A stretch of 64,000 bases of DNA from Enoplolaimus lenunculus (lineage: Eukaryota > Nematoda > Enoplea > Enoplida > Thoracostomopsidae), in assembly GCA_030248215.1 (NCBI GenBank), contig JASANG010002946.1, positions 1 to 64,000 on the forward strand, given 5' to 3'. Shown in pieces: positions 1 to 9,007 of the stretch. The translations under genes were made by a program, and so were the position numbers. Each line of letters opens with the position of its first letter. Position 1 is the stretch's first letter. The notes below the pieces were generated by a model that made no database searches, was not told where the DNA came from, and saw nothing but the letters and a program-made list of their open reading frames with translations.

Positions 1-178
1 AAGAAAGTTTTCGGTTCCGTTTGTTGTCGATGCTGCGTACCGCCGGCTGATTTACGCCATTCATAAAATGTTTAAAGACCATTGCGGCAACGACTATACA
101 CGGCAAATTGTGTACTCAACGTTCTTTTGGATGGACGGCCAACTTGCGGATCATATTAAAAAATTTATCGTTTATTAA
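1..178 (+). CDS. GRM2/3-like: mGluR exon (partial), end of ligand-binding domain
   Basis: Frame 2 reads FVVDAAYRRLIYAIHKMF, the conserved helix near the end of the glutamate-binding lobe (human FVVNAVYAMAHALHKM), then a region like the usual LYKDYLLKINF segment. A strong donor (GTAAGC) starts at 179, but the frame meets TAA at 176-178 and the exon would end in phase 0, while the next exon needs phase 1. One extra base in the A6 run at 158-163 would fix both. This is a sequencing error, a polymorphism or an unseen splice arrangement. Confidence 0.75.
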   Translation, partial: RKFSVPFVVDAAYRRLIYAIHKMFKDHCGNDYTRQIVYSTFFWMDGQLADHIKKFIVY

Positions 179-3100
179 GTAAGCGAACGCAGATATCAGT
201 CAGTCGCTTAAAAAACTTTAGCTACAGGTTCAAAGTTCGGTTTATATGCCTTTCTTGGATTTAAGATTAAATTTCGCTAAACATTGAACAAATCATTTAC
301 TGTTTTTCGTAAAAAAACTTTTTCTGTTGATCGTAAAATGTAACTCAATTTCAAACTTTAGTCCAGCTGATTCATGAACTTAATTATATAAAATAATTAA
401 ATAAAATAAATAAATAATAAATAAATAAATAAATAAATATAGGTTTAGTATGAAAAAGTTATGCAGCCCCCATGCTTTTTACTCACGCTCTCTCTGTCGA
501 TCCTAATACCGTTTAAGACCGACTGCTCTGTTTAATTTATTGTTCGTAAATTGTTGTAAAATTAAAGCTGGAACGCCGAACATACTCAAAACTTTTGGCT
601 ATAGTTTTAGTGAAGCATTTAGGTGTACTAGTTAAATTTTTACGTTATAAATAAATAGATCCTATATATATCCAAATAAGTGTGTTTTAAATAACTTGTT
701 ATCGCCACAAAAATTTATAGTAACCAGTTGTATTTTGGTTTCTGACCTTTTCAATTTACCTCACCCTTCGAGTCCTTCGAAAAGTACACGGCAGTGGGAA
801 ATTGAAGAATTTTCGCAAACTCAATTGCGTTTTGCCCGTCTTTTGAAAAACACAAGTGGGAAATAGGCGTCGCCATTTTTCACTTGGTGGCCACCGCAGC
901 TAAAAGTGGATGACGTATAAATATTTTCAGATATGCAAGGCGATTTGGTGGAACTCGATCACAAAGGCGACCGACGTGGACAATATTTAATTTATCAATT
1001 TTCGGCAAAACATAAACAGTACAACCTCATTGGACACTGGGATGAAACGTAAGTTTTTAGCTTGTGTATTTTGACGATTATTTGAGCACTGGAACCATTG
1101 TTTAAGTAAAGTATCCGGAATAGCTGGTTCAAACTCTGTAAATTGCAATGAGTTGATTAATCAATTCAACTAGCGAGTTGGTTATTTGTGAATTAATATC
1201 AGTAAACATTAACTCACTCTGAGTTGAGTTGATTATTACTCTGAGTGGAGTTGATTCTCACTCTGAGTTGAGTCGAGTCTGGGTGAGTTGATTAATTAAC
1301 TCAGAATGAATCGAATCAACTCAAAATTCTGAGTTCTGATAGTCCTAACTCAGACTGAGTGATTCAACTCATTCTGAATTAAAATCAACTCACTGAAATT
1401 TACAGTGAAGTGATTTACCCAAATCACTTAGGTTGCAAAACTATCGCTAACTGGTGATTGATGCTGATTTTTGAGAGCACAGCCAAAATATGAAAGGTAC
1501 CTTTTATGGGCAAATAACGGTTGTTCGTGTATTTCAAAATCACACTCTTAATTCGTTTATAGGTGTAATTTAATTTGTAATTTTTCCCATAACAGCAGTT
1601 CGAATATTTCAAAATCTAATCACTAACTGGTGATAAGTGTGACACTGTAAATTTCAGTGAGTTGATTTTAAATCAGAATGAGTTAAATCCCTTAGTCTGC
1701 GTTAGGAATATCAGAACTCACAATTTTCAGTTGATTCTATTCATTCGTAGTTAATTCATCAATTCACCCAGAGTCAACTCAACTCAGAGTGAGAATCACT
1801 CAACTCAGAGTGAGTTAACGTTTACTGATATTAATTCAGAAATAACCAACTCGCTAGCTGAATTGATTCATCAATTCATTAACATTTACAGTGTATATTC
1901 ACAAACGGATTGTTTTACCCTCATATTTTAGGCTGTCACTAAATTCGACCGCAGTTGCGATTGGTTTTGGCTCGAAAATTTTCACATCTGAATGTCGCGA
2001 AACTTGCGCCGCCAATCAACGACTTCAGCTGGTTGCCGAATCATGCTGCTACTACTGTATGACGTGTCCTGAATACTCAATAGTTACTGGAAACGGGTCG
2101 CAGTGCACTGCGTGTGAGTATGATCACATCCCAAATGCAAATCATACTGAATGTATTCGAACACCAATTGAAACCATGCAATGGACGTCACCATGGTCGA
2201 TTGTTCCTGCTGTTTTTGCGGGTAGCGTTTACTGTAAAATTTCGGCTATTTAATGTTGTAAAAATAAGACGTAAACTGAATAACATTCGGAAACAACACA
2301 GTAAACTAACAGTGAATTGATTTTAATTCAGAATGAGTTGAATGCACTCAGAAGTCTGAGCTCTGAATTAGGTCTTTCAGCAATCAAAGTTTTGTGATTG
2401 AACTCGCTCTGAGTTAATTAATCAACTCACCCGGAATCGAATCCGCTGTGAGTGAGTTAATGTTTACTGTTATTAACTCAGAAATAACCAGAAGTAACTA
2501 ATTCTCTCAAAGTTGATTAATCAACTCATTGGAATTTACACTGAAAATGAGCAACAGACAGCAACGAATCTAGGATCTTCTAGCTAGGATGGATCTGAGG
2601 TTGGCCATTAACGAGCAAAGTTTCATGTCCGCGTTACATCTTTAGGCATTTGAGATTATAAACACGTAACATCCGTTCACTTTTACTGTTCCCATTCTAA
2701 CTTAACGAATAATATCAACTTGGGACTGTCTGTGGAGCCATGGTACCTGTTGACAACATTAATAAACTTCTACGTAAGAAAATGTTTTCATGTACTCTGT
2801 AAATCTCATAAGCTCTCTGTCCATTGTGTGTCCGGGCCAGCAATAAATGGCTTCAATTAGTTGCTCAAATTATTTTCAGCTTTGGGAATGCTTGCAACCG
2901 CGTTCGTAATCCAAGCTTTTATCCGATTCGCCAAAACTCCTATCATTATGGCGTCAGGTCGTGAGTTATGCTACATCATGCTCACCGGTATAATGCTCAG
3001 TTACTCAATGACATTTGCTCTTTTAGCTCGACCAAGCAACGCACTATGCACAATGCTTCGAGTAGGGCTAGGATTTTGTCTAACGCTATGCTATGCAGCA

Positions 3101-6100
3101 ATATTTACTAAAACTAACCGGCTGGCCCGTATATTTGCTCCTAATTTCACTAAACACACCAATCCACCGTGTATTCAACCGCGATCTCAAGTGTTCATTT
3201 GCATGGTTCTTAGCGGACTCCAGCTCGTCGGTTCGTCTGTTTGGGCAGCGTTAGAACCACCGACAGCCGCGGTTACTCATCCTACTCGAGCCAGTGCTGT
3301 CCTGTCTTGCCACCAGACGCCCTACGCTACGCTGATTCCGTTGTTCTATAACGCACTATTAATTTGTTTGTGCACTGTTTACGCGTTTAAAACTCGAGCA
3401 ATTCCGGAAAATTTCAACGAAACTAAGCATATTGGGTTCACAATGTATTCGACTTGTATCGTTTGGCTGGCGTTTGTACCGATTTATTTTGGGACTAATA
3501 ATTTTCGGGTAAATGAGTTATTTTTCAGTTTTGGTTTGATTTGGACATAGCCTCCTAGTGTGTAGGTCGTGGGTCGTGGGATTTCAAAGTTTAACACTGG
3601 ACGTAAAGGTACAACAGAAGGACTGGTTCCTTTGGTTTCGGTTGAATTTAGCAATTACGCTCGAGCAGTTTCGATACTGATCCGTGTTTTTGTGTTCAAT
3701 TTAAAAGTTTTGTCGTTTGAAGAAATCGTTTTTAAATTTTGACTCAGTTTTCAAAGTTTGAACCGCTGAGATATTTTCGGAAAGCAACAAAAATATTGTC
3801 GTTTTTCATATCATTTTAACTTCGTTTGGCCAACGCAAAAAGACCGGGGTGAAACATAAGTATATTACTAAGTTTAAGTCGAAGCCTAAGCCTAAGCCTA
3901 AGCGTAAGAATGAGCATATTCCTAAGCTAAGCCTAAGTCTAAGCCAAGCAAAAAAGCTTAAGTTTACTTTATTCTACTCCCACTGAAAAACGTTTCGCCC
4001 CTGATCTTTACATGGATCATCTGTTTATATTGTTTAATTTCCGGCCCCGGTTTCAGGACCGGCAAATTTTGATTCAACTCCGATTTTGGTATCTTTCTGG
4101 CACTCCTATGCCCGTGCGCCTTGCTGGGCATTGTCATAAACTTAATTCTGAACCCTTACACTAAACCTTTAACTGCAGGACAAAACATTATAGTCAGTTT
4201 CAGACAAGTGTTATTTTTTCATTCATTTTTGTTATAAGATTTTCGTTTAGTAAACTCCGATAGCTTCAAAAGTTTATAACAAAATACAGAATAAATGCTT
4301 CTGGCGTTTGAAAATGCTTTTCTAATGACGTCATCCGGCCCGTAAAACTTCTTAAACTCATACTTGTGAACATCGCTTTTTTTGCAGATTCAAATATCAA
4401 GCTTATGCATGTGTACCAGTATCAGCGCCACCATTCCTCTTTTGTGTTTTTTCGCACCAAAAATCTACATTTGTCTATTGCAACCGTCAAAAAACGTACG
4501 AACTACAGCGCTGACAAACATTCGAGCTCAAAAAGTGGGCGTCGCATGTTCGGCGTCAACAAAAACAACAACAGCCAATCACGATTCAGCACCAGGTGGC
4601 CATCAGCCAATGAGATCGCAGGACGCGCCAGGTGAATATCACAGCGATCAGATGATTAACCAATCAGCGCCGGTTATTCGTGATTTCAATTCGTCAAATT
4701 ATCCAATCACAGCGTCACCAACGTGTGTTCGTCGCAGCCGGAAATCGATTGCTGATGATAAAATTGTTGAAGGTTTCGAACGTAAGCGCTGTACTGTGTA
4801 CTTTAAGATATTTTTGAGACGGCCTTTAAAAGGCATTGGTTATCAGGATACCCTACCTATTTCAAAATTTTTGATATTTTGAAAGCCTTAATATTCGATC
4901 GGCTGAACTTTATTTAAGTTTTTAGGATAGCTATCTAGACTTTCAAATACTTTCTACTAACTTTAGTAAAAATACTGGAATTAGTACCTCTAACCCTTGA
5001 GAAAATACCCCCTCCCCAGTTTAATCATAAAGTATCCTTGTTTTTGCAGCTTCTATTTTTGACTACCCTGTGTAACATGTCAAGCTTTATTAGCATATGC
5101 GTTACACATGATATATACCATACAAAACCATACATCTAATGTACAATTTTACCTGCCTCTTAAGTATATAAAAACAAACAGAAGGTGTTCATAATACTTA
5201 AATGAAATCTGTAGGCAGCTGCCAATTTTGCGCAGTGGTTTGAAAGGTTGGTTCGTTGATCTACACGACCAGACTATTCGGTGGTCGAGGGTCGACTCCC
5301 GGTTGTAAAACTTATTTGAAACCGGTTTTTAATGCCCGAGCTCATGTATAGTACCGGTAAAGAAATTATTTAACATTTTAAGATAAAGTTTCATTTGAAA
5401 TTGACCGTTTCTCACATGAATATTTTCAATTTCATATGAGATGTAATTTCAAGGTAAGACTCGATCCCCAGTATGACGGGTAGAAAACGTTTACGATGAC
5501 TTCTGGGCTATAGGAGCTTGACGCTCGACCCTCAGGGGGCTCTCACGTCGTGTGAAAATTTTGCACTGCCCATATATGTTACAATTGTTAAACAATGTGC
5601 GCAGTGTCTGTATTGCTCGTACATTATTGTATTTAGTTGCTCATAGTATACTCTATGAACGAAAGGGTTAATACTTTGTTCAGATAAAAAACGTAGCTAG
5701 GATTTCAATACTTTCATACGGGTAATGTTCTGAAGTTAATATATATAAAGTATTTCATTATTAATAAAGTATTATTAATACTGAGTTGGGGTTTTAGCTG
5801 GAAATTTGTAGAACGCTGAATCACTTGTTATTCCTGTAAACTTGTCGTGGAAAACAATTTTTTGCATGAATTCATATACTGGAACTAAAGCAGTTGCCAA
5901 CTATATTATCGATTTACCGATAAGTATCTGTGTCTATCACCAGTTAGCAATAGGTTTTCAAACTATGACAAAGAATGATTTATCAACAACTGCATATGAC
6001 AATATTTCAGAAATCGCTGGCACCCACACTCACGCGTCAGTGATCGAATCAAAAGACGACAGTGGTTCTGATATCAGCAACGGTGGTGAAGCAACCCGAA

Positions 6101-6874
6101 TGATGATCAAAGAGATACCGCCGCCGCATTATAGATGCCAACGACGCCGACAAACATATTGCAACCATCATCACAAACTTGGACTACAACCGCTCCGAAA
6201 TTCAAATCACTTGCGAAGATCTCGTACCTCAATATCGGGCATATCATGGAATCGCGGAGGGCGCAGGTCTGTTGGCCTTCCATTAACCGATGATGAATGC
6301 AACCTACCTCAATTTATTATCAAAGGCGTGCAACAGCAAAAAGGTATATTGCTTCCCCAGCAGCCGCAAGAACAAACGTCACCGAAATTTTCACTACGAT
6401 TAATAGAATCGTCGAATTTTGTACGAAGACTGTCTGCAAACACAGCAAGTACGAGTGCAAGCTGTAATTTTCAAGCAACCCTAAGCGAGAATCAGCTGGA
6501 AAATAGCGGAAGCCAACAAACTTACACAAGCGAACAGTTCAATACTACGACCAAAGATACAGCTTGTAGCCCTATAGATATTCCTGAAATTACCTTTGAA
6601 TTAACAGGGGGTTCAAAAAATGTTTACCAGAATTTGGGAAACATACCTTCATCGTTTGCTGCACCGGAAAATATGGTACTTAGTGCGAGTCATGAGGCAA
6701 TCAATATTCAGTGTAATATTGCAGCGGGATCTAAACTTTCAGATTGCAATGAATTAGCGTCTAAGTACGGTGACCCTTGTACACATACGAACGATAAAAC
6801 TGCTAATACTAATTTCATTAGTAGTAGCAATATTAATATTCATAATAATAATAATAATAATAACAATAATACTG

Positions 6875-6913
<39 letters not shown>

Positions 6914-7362
6914 GTAGCAATAATAATAACAATTACAACAATAGTAATTACAATTATTATAATAATAACAATAATATTAATAATAATAATAATAATATCA
7001 TAGGGAACGAAAGCGCTATCAACGAAAGACACAGCAATAACAATATCCCATGCAAGGATACGATAGAAAACAAGAATACCTTTGACAATAGCGTTGATAA
7101 AAATTCTACGCTTCAACTAAACAGCAAAGACTCTCTAAACGACAACTATTTAGTTCCGGTTTCGTCATCAGAAGCGCCGCTTATATCAACATTAGTATCC
7201 GGTGCCGTGACGTGCGATAGCAAAGGCGACAAGATCAAACAAACCGACGCATCACCGGAAGATACCAGTGTTAGCATTGAAATTTGTGATTATAGCGAAT
7301 CAACTACAGACCTACGACTTGAAATGTTTGATGTTGACACAATGCCTGATGCCATTGTTTAA
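1..7362 (+). CDS. GRM2/3-like: Group II metabotropic glutamate receptor, 3' part (gene span, exons joined)
   Basis: Class C GPCR that senses extracellular glutamate and signals through Gi/o at the plasma membrane. Exons seen: 1-178 (partial), 931-1048, 1932-2221, 2880-3508, 4388-4781 and 6011-7362. The last five give about 927 codons including the stop, with phases 2, 1, 0 and 1 matching at each junction. Order: end of the Venus-flytrap domain (GHWDETLSLN), nine-cysteine NCD3G domain, seven TM helices (ASGRELCYI, KTNRLARIF, SSQ-like SQVFIC, AFKTRAIPENFNE, GFTMYSTCIVWLAFVPIYFG, FAPKIYI), then a long tail. These signatures match vertebrate mGluR2/3 better than group I or III. The 5' part lies outside the window. 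Oddities: a tail of several hundred residues with Asn runs where mGluR2/3 tails are short, an in-frame TAA at the first visible junction, and a stop codon inside a transposon target site. Family assignment is firm; subtype is inferred. Confidence 0.93.
931..1048 (+). CDS. GRM2/3-like: mGluR exon, end of ligand-binding domain
   Basis: Acceptor ATTTTCAG ends at 930 and donor GTAAGT starts at 1049. Reads DHKGDRRGQYLIYQF then YNLIGHWDET, matching the D-x-x-G-D-x-x-G-x-Y and GHW-ETLSL motifs of mGluR2/3. Phase in 1, out 2. Confidence 0.9.
1137..1408 (-). repeat. CACTGTAAA-type MITE (family E)
   Basis: Built of GAGTTGA/TCAACTC motifs; right end TCAACTCACTGAAATTTACA. Opposite orientation to 1642-1895, 235 bp away, in the intron before mGluR exon 1932-2221. 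Confidence 0.7.
1642..1895 (+). repeat. CACTGTAAA-type MITE (family E)
   Basis: CACTGTAAATTTCAGTGAG to CATTAACATTTACAGTG. Pairs as an inverted copy with 1137-1408; ends 36 bp before the exon. Confidence 0.75.
1932..2221 (+). CDS. GRM2/3-like: mGluR exon, cysteine-rich (NCD3G) domain
   Basis: Acceptor TTTTAG ends at 1931; donor GTAGCG at 2222. Encodes the Cys-rich module (C-x3-C, CCYYC, C-x2-C and later Cys) that links ligand-binding lobes to the membrane domain, then the start of TM1. The phase-1 end joins the next exon to give VFAALGMLAT, matching VFACLGLLAT of mammalian receptors. Flanked on both sides by CACTGTAAA-type repeats. Confidence 0.92.
2306..2549 (+). repeat. CACTGTAAA-type MITE (family E)
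   Basis: AACAGTGAATTGATTTTAAT to CTCATTGGAATTTACACTG, in the intron after the Cys-rich exon. Confidence 0.7.
2880..3508 (+). CDS. GRM2/3-like: mGluR exon, TM1 to TM6
   Basis: Acceptor TATTTTCAG ends at 2879; donor GTAAAT at 3509. This 629-nt exon carries most of the 7TM core, including ASGRELCYIMLTGIMLSY, the KTNRLARIF loop, SQVFIC and AFKTRAIPENFNETKHIGF in the third intracellular loop and TM6. Phase in 1, out 0. Confidence 0.95.
3828..4015. mobile_element. Family B element in mGluR intron
   Basis: GGCCAACGCAAAAAGACC to CGCCCCTGATCTTTACATGG with AAGCCT hexamers. Confidence 0.65.
4388..4781 (+). CDS. GRM2/3-like: mGluR exon, TM7 and proximal cytoplasmic tail
   Basis: Acceptor TTTTGCAG ends at 4387; donor GTAAGC at 4782. 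Begins IQISSLCMCTSISATIPL and continues CFFAPKIYICLLQPSKNV, aligning with VQTTTMCVSVSLSG and LFAPK-HIILFQPQKNV of mGluR2/3. The remaining ~90 residues are a polar Ser/Thr/Ala-rich tail that I do not recognise. Out in phase 1. Confidence 0.93.
5218..5312 (+). repeat. tRNA-like sequence, SINE head or tRNA relic
   Basis: A-box-like TTGCGCAGTGGTTTGA and B-box-like GGGTCGACTCCCGG about 55 bp apart with a variable-arm-sized middle. Stems are imperfect and no clear anticodon is seen, so a tRNA-derived repeat is likelier than a functional tRNA. Confidence 0.45.
5401..5672 (-). mobile_element. TTAA-bordered element with tRNA-like core (family A)
   Basis: ~270 bp with ends like TTAACCCTTTCTCAC and GAAAGGGTTAA. 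On the minus strand the core has a tRNA-like A box (TAGCTCAG-type) and a GGATCGA B-box-like motif. Located in the mGluR intron before the last exon. Confidence 0.75.
6011..7362 (+). CDS. GRM2/3-like: mGluR last exon, long Asn-rich C-terminal tail
   Basis: Acceptor AATATTTCAG ends at 6010, and its phase matches the 4781 donor (C|AA gives Gln). Upstream open frame (5842-6010) includes a dispersed repeat (CAGTTAGCAATAGGTTTTCAAAC, in pieces) and is taken as intron. Encodes ~450 residues: a His/Arg-rich stretch, a Ser/Thr/Gln-rich centre, and several Asn runs at about 6843-7002 coded by AAT/AAC repeats. Ends with DAIV and TAA. No Homer PPxxF and no classic class I PDZ end. Function beyond cytoplasmic tail is unknown. 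Confidence 0.78.
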
Positions 7363-7552
7363 TTCTTTCTCGCATGAATATTTTCTGATTCGTCTGAAAT
7401 GTGATTTCAAGTTCGGGGCTATAAACGTGTGTCACTCGACCTGCGCGGGCTCTCACGTCTTGTGGAGATTTTGTAGTGCACATACGCGTAATATCTGTTA
7501 TAGATACAGTTGTATAAATTCGCGTGCACAGTTTATGCTGATTTGTTCATAA
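7359..7552 (-). mobile_element. Family A element copy abutting the mGluR stop codon
   Basis: TTAA at 7359-7362, then TTCTTTCTCGCATGAATATT, matching the family start. The TAA stop of the receptor is part of this TTAA. The tRNA-like middle is largely lost; the GGGCTCTCACGTCTTGTGGA motif is kept. Confidence 0.7.
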
Positions 7553-7558
7553 AATAAA
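7553..7558 (+). promoter_or_regulatory. Possible mGluR polyadenylation signal AATAAA
   Basis: Canonical AATAAA about 190 bp after the receptor stop codon. It lies at the end of a repeat copy, so if used the poly(A) signal would be transposon-derived. Confidence 0.35.
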
Positions 7559-7589
7559 CTCGGTACGGGAAAATATTTGAAAGCACCTT

Positions 7590-7700
7590 CAACCCCCCTC
7601 ACGCCAAGCAACCCAGCACAGGCGGAAACGCCCGTCACACCGCGCCCGGCGGCCCCCCCGGCGGCCGGCCCCCCCCCGCGGGCGAGGGGAAAAAAAGGGC
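7590..7700. other. GC-rich anomalous block
   Basis: Runs of C and G (CGCGCCCGGCGGCCCC, CGGCCGGCCC) in otherwise AT-rich DNA just after the mGluR 3' end. No ORF or known feature. It may be an assembly artefact or a real island. Confidence 0.5.
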
Positions 7701-8542
7701 CTTAATACGTGGATGCATGTGTTTGCTGACCTTTTTGGAAAGTCTGGAATTACGTGTATTAATTAGGAATATAGCTACTATTTCAGTTTGGTGGGAGGTA
7801 TAACATTAAGGTAAGCGAAATTTTGACCTCTTAAATGCGAAAAGTTATTCCAAAGCCTGTTAGAAGTGTTATATTTTTCTTCATAAATTTGAGTAGGAGA
7901 TATCTCTTTTATCCATCGCTTTGTATACGCCGCTTAAAAAATTAGTAGAGATGAACCCGTTTCAATACCGAGCTGCACTTTGGCGTTTTTTGGAAAAATT
8001 AATTTAAAATTTTAAAATGAATTAAAATTGTTAAAGTAGTTTTTGTATTTTTGCGAAATAAAATAATTTTTGTGAAATAAACTCAGTTTTGTGAAATAAA
8101 ATAATTATTGCGAAATAAAATAAATTTTTTGAAACAAAATAACTTTTGGGAAATAAAATAATTTGTATGAAATAAAATCAACTTAATCAAAATTTGAAAT
8201 AATTTTTACAACAAATGAATTTTAGTACTTTTTAAATCAATTTGCGTGTATAAGGTATGCATCGGTGTTATGCAAGCTGCCAAGAATTTTTTATTTACAC
8301 ACTTATGAATAACTACACTTGTGTTAAGTGTTTCAGAGTTGAAATTTTGTAAAAATATATTTTTGTCTAGTATGAACTGGTGAAACATTTTTAAACTCTT
8401 GCTATGACCATTTAAACACTGTTTTGTTTTGAGACTGCTTAAGTTTCCGTAAAGTTATTCCGGGAAATTTTGTAGTTATGGGTATGCTTCAGTCTTTAAA
8501 ATAAACCAAAATTATTCTGTTATAGATAGCTATTCTCGCAGA
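7701..8542. other. Intergenic, mGluR to SYT15
   Basis: AT-rich; contains about six loosely repeated GAAATAAAAT-like steps at 8040-8180. No gene signal seen. Confidence 0.6.
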
Positions 8543-8703
8543 TGAATGGACCTTCAGGACTAATAGTAAGCTTAATCTTTAAACTGTTTTTGCTTAAGCT
8601 TAGGATTAAGCCTAAGCTTTGCTAAGACTTATTTTTACGCCGAGGCCTAGGTTTAGACTTAGGCTTTTTGATATGCTTAGAATATACTATTACGGCCCTT
8701 AGA
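8543..8703. repeat. Family B element, degenerate
   Basis: TTAGGC-like hexamers (GCTTAAGCTTAGGATTAAGC) and a TATACTATTACGGCCCTTA end in the space between mGluR and SYT15. Confidence 0.55.
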
Positions 8704-8870
8704 CTATCATAGAATAGGTTTTTAAACAAGCAAATAACAAAGGTTGGTATACTTATTCATTTGCGTAGAAGTCAGGCCGGTCCATCTTAAGGACAAAAAT
8801 GTGCAACGTTTCACAGATAATTTATAATTCTTTGAAAAATATCAGGCCAACTGTAATTTGAGAATAAAGT

Positions 8871-9007
8871 TTAATTTAACGATAAATTATGCCAGCGCTG
8901 TATAGTTTGATTCGGATGTTTAACCATGGCTTCACGCCAATGTTGCAACGGTTTGCCTTCGGTGAACAAATCTCCTCCAAGTATTAGCGAACCAATTGGA
9001 GATTCAG
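8871..9007 (-). CDS. SYT15: SYT15 exon 8, C2B end and stop
   Basis: Acceptor ATTTTCAG at 9008. Encodes SPIGSLILGG, LQHWREAMVKHPNQTIQRWH and NLSLN, then TAA at 8873-8871. The HW...M...P...WH.L ending is the synaptotagmin C-terminal hallmark. Confidence 0.93.

Noticed and set aside
5842-6010. Upstream part of the open frame as receptor coding sequence or a separate start
   Set aside because: It includes a dispersed repeat also seen near 13460, 30470 and 50060, and the acceptor at 6010 gives the correct phase.
6754-7116. Minus-strand and alternative-frame ORFs rich in Ile across the AAT run
   Set aside because: They are mirror products of the Asn-coding AAT/AAC repeats of the receptor tail.
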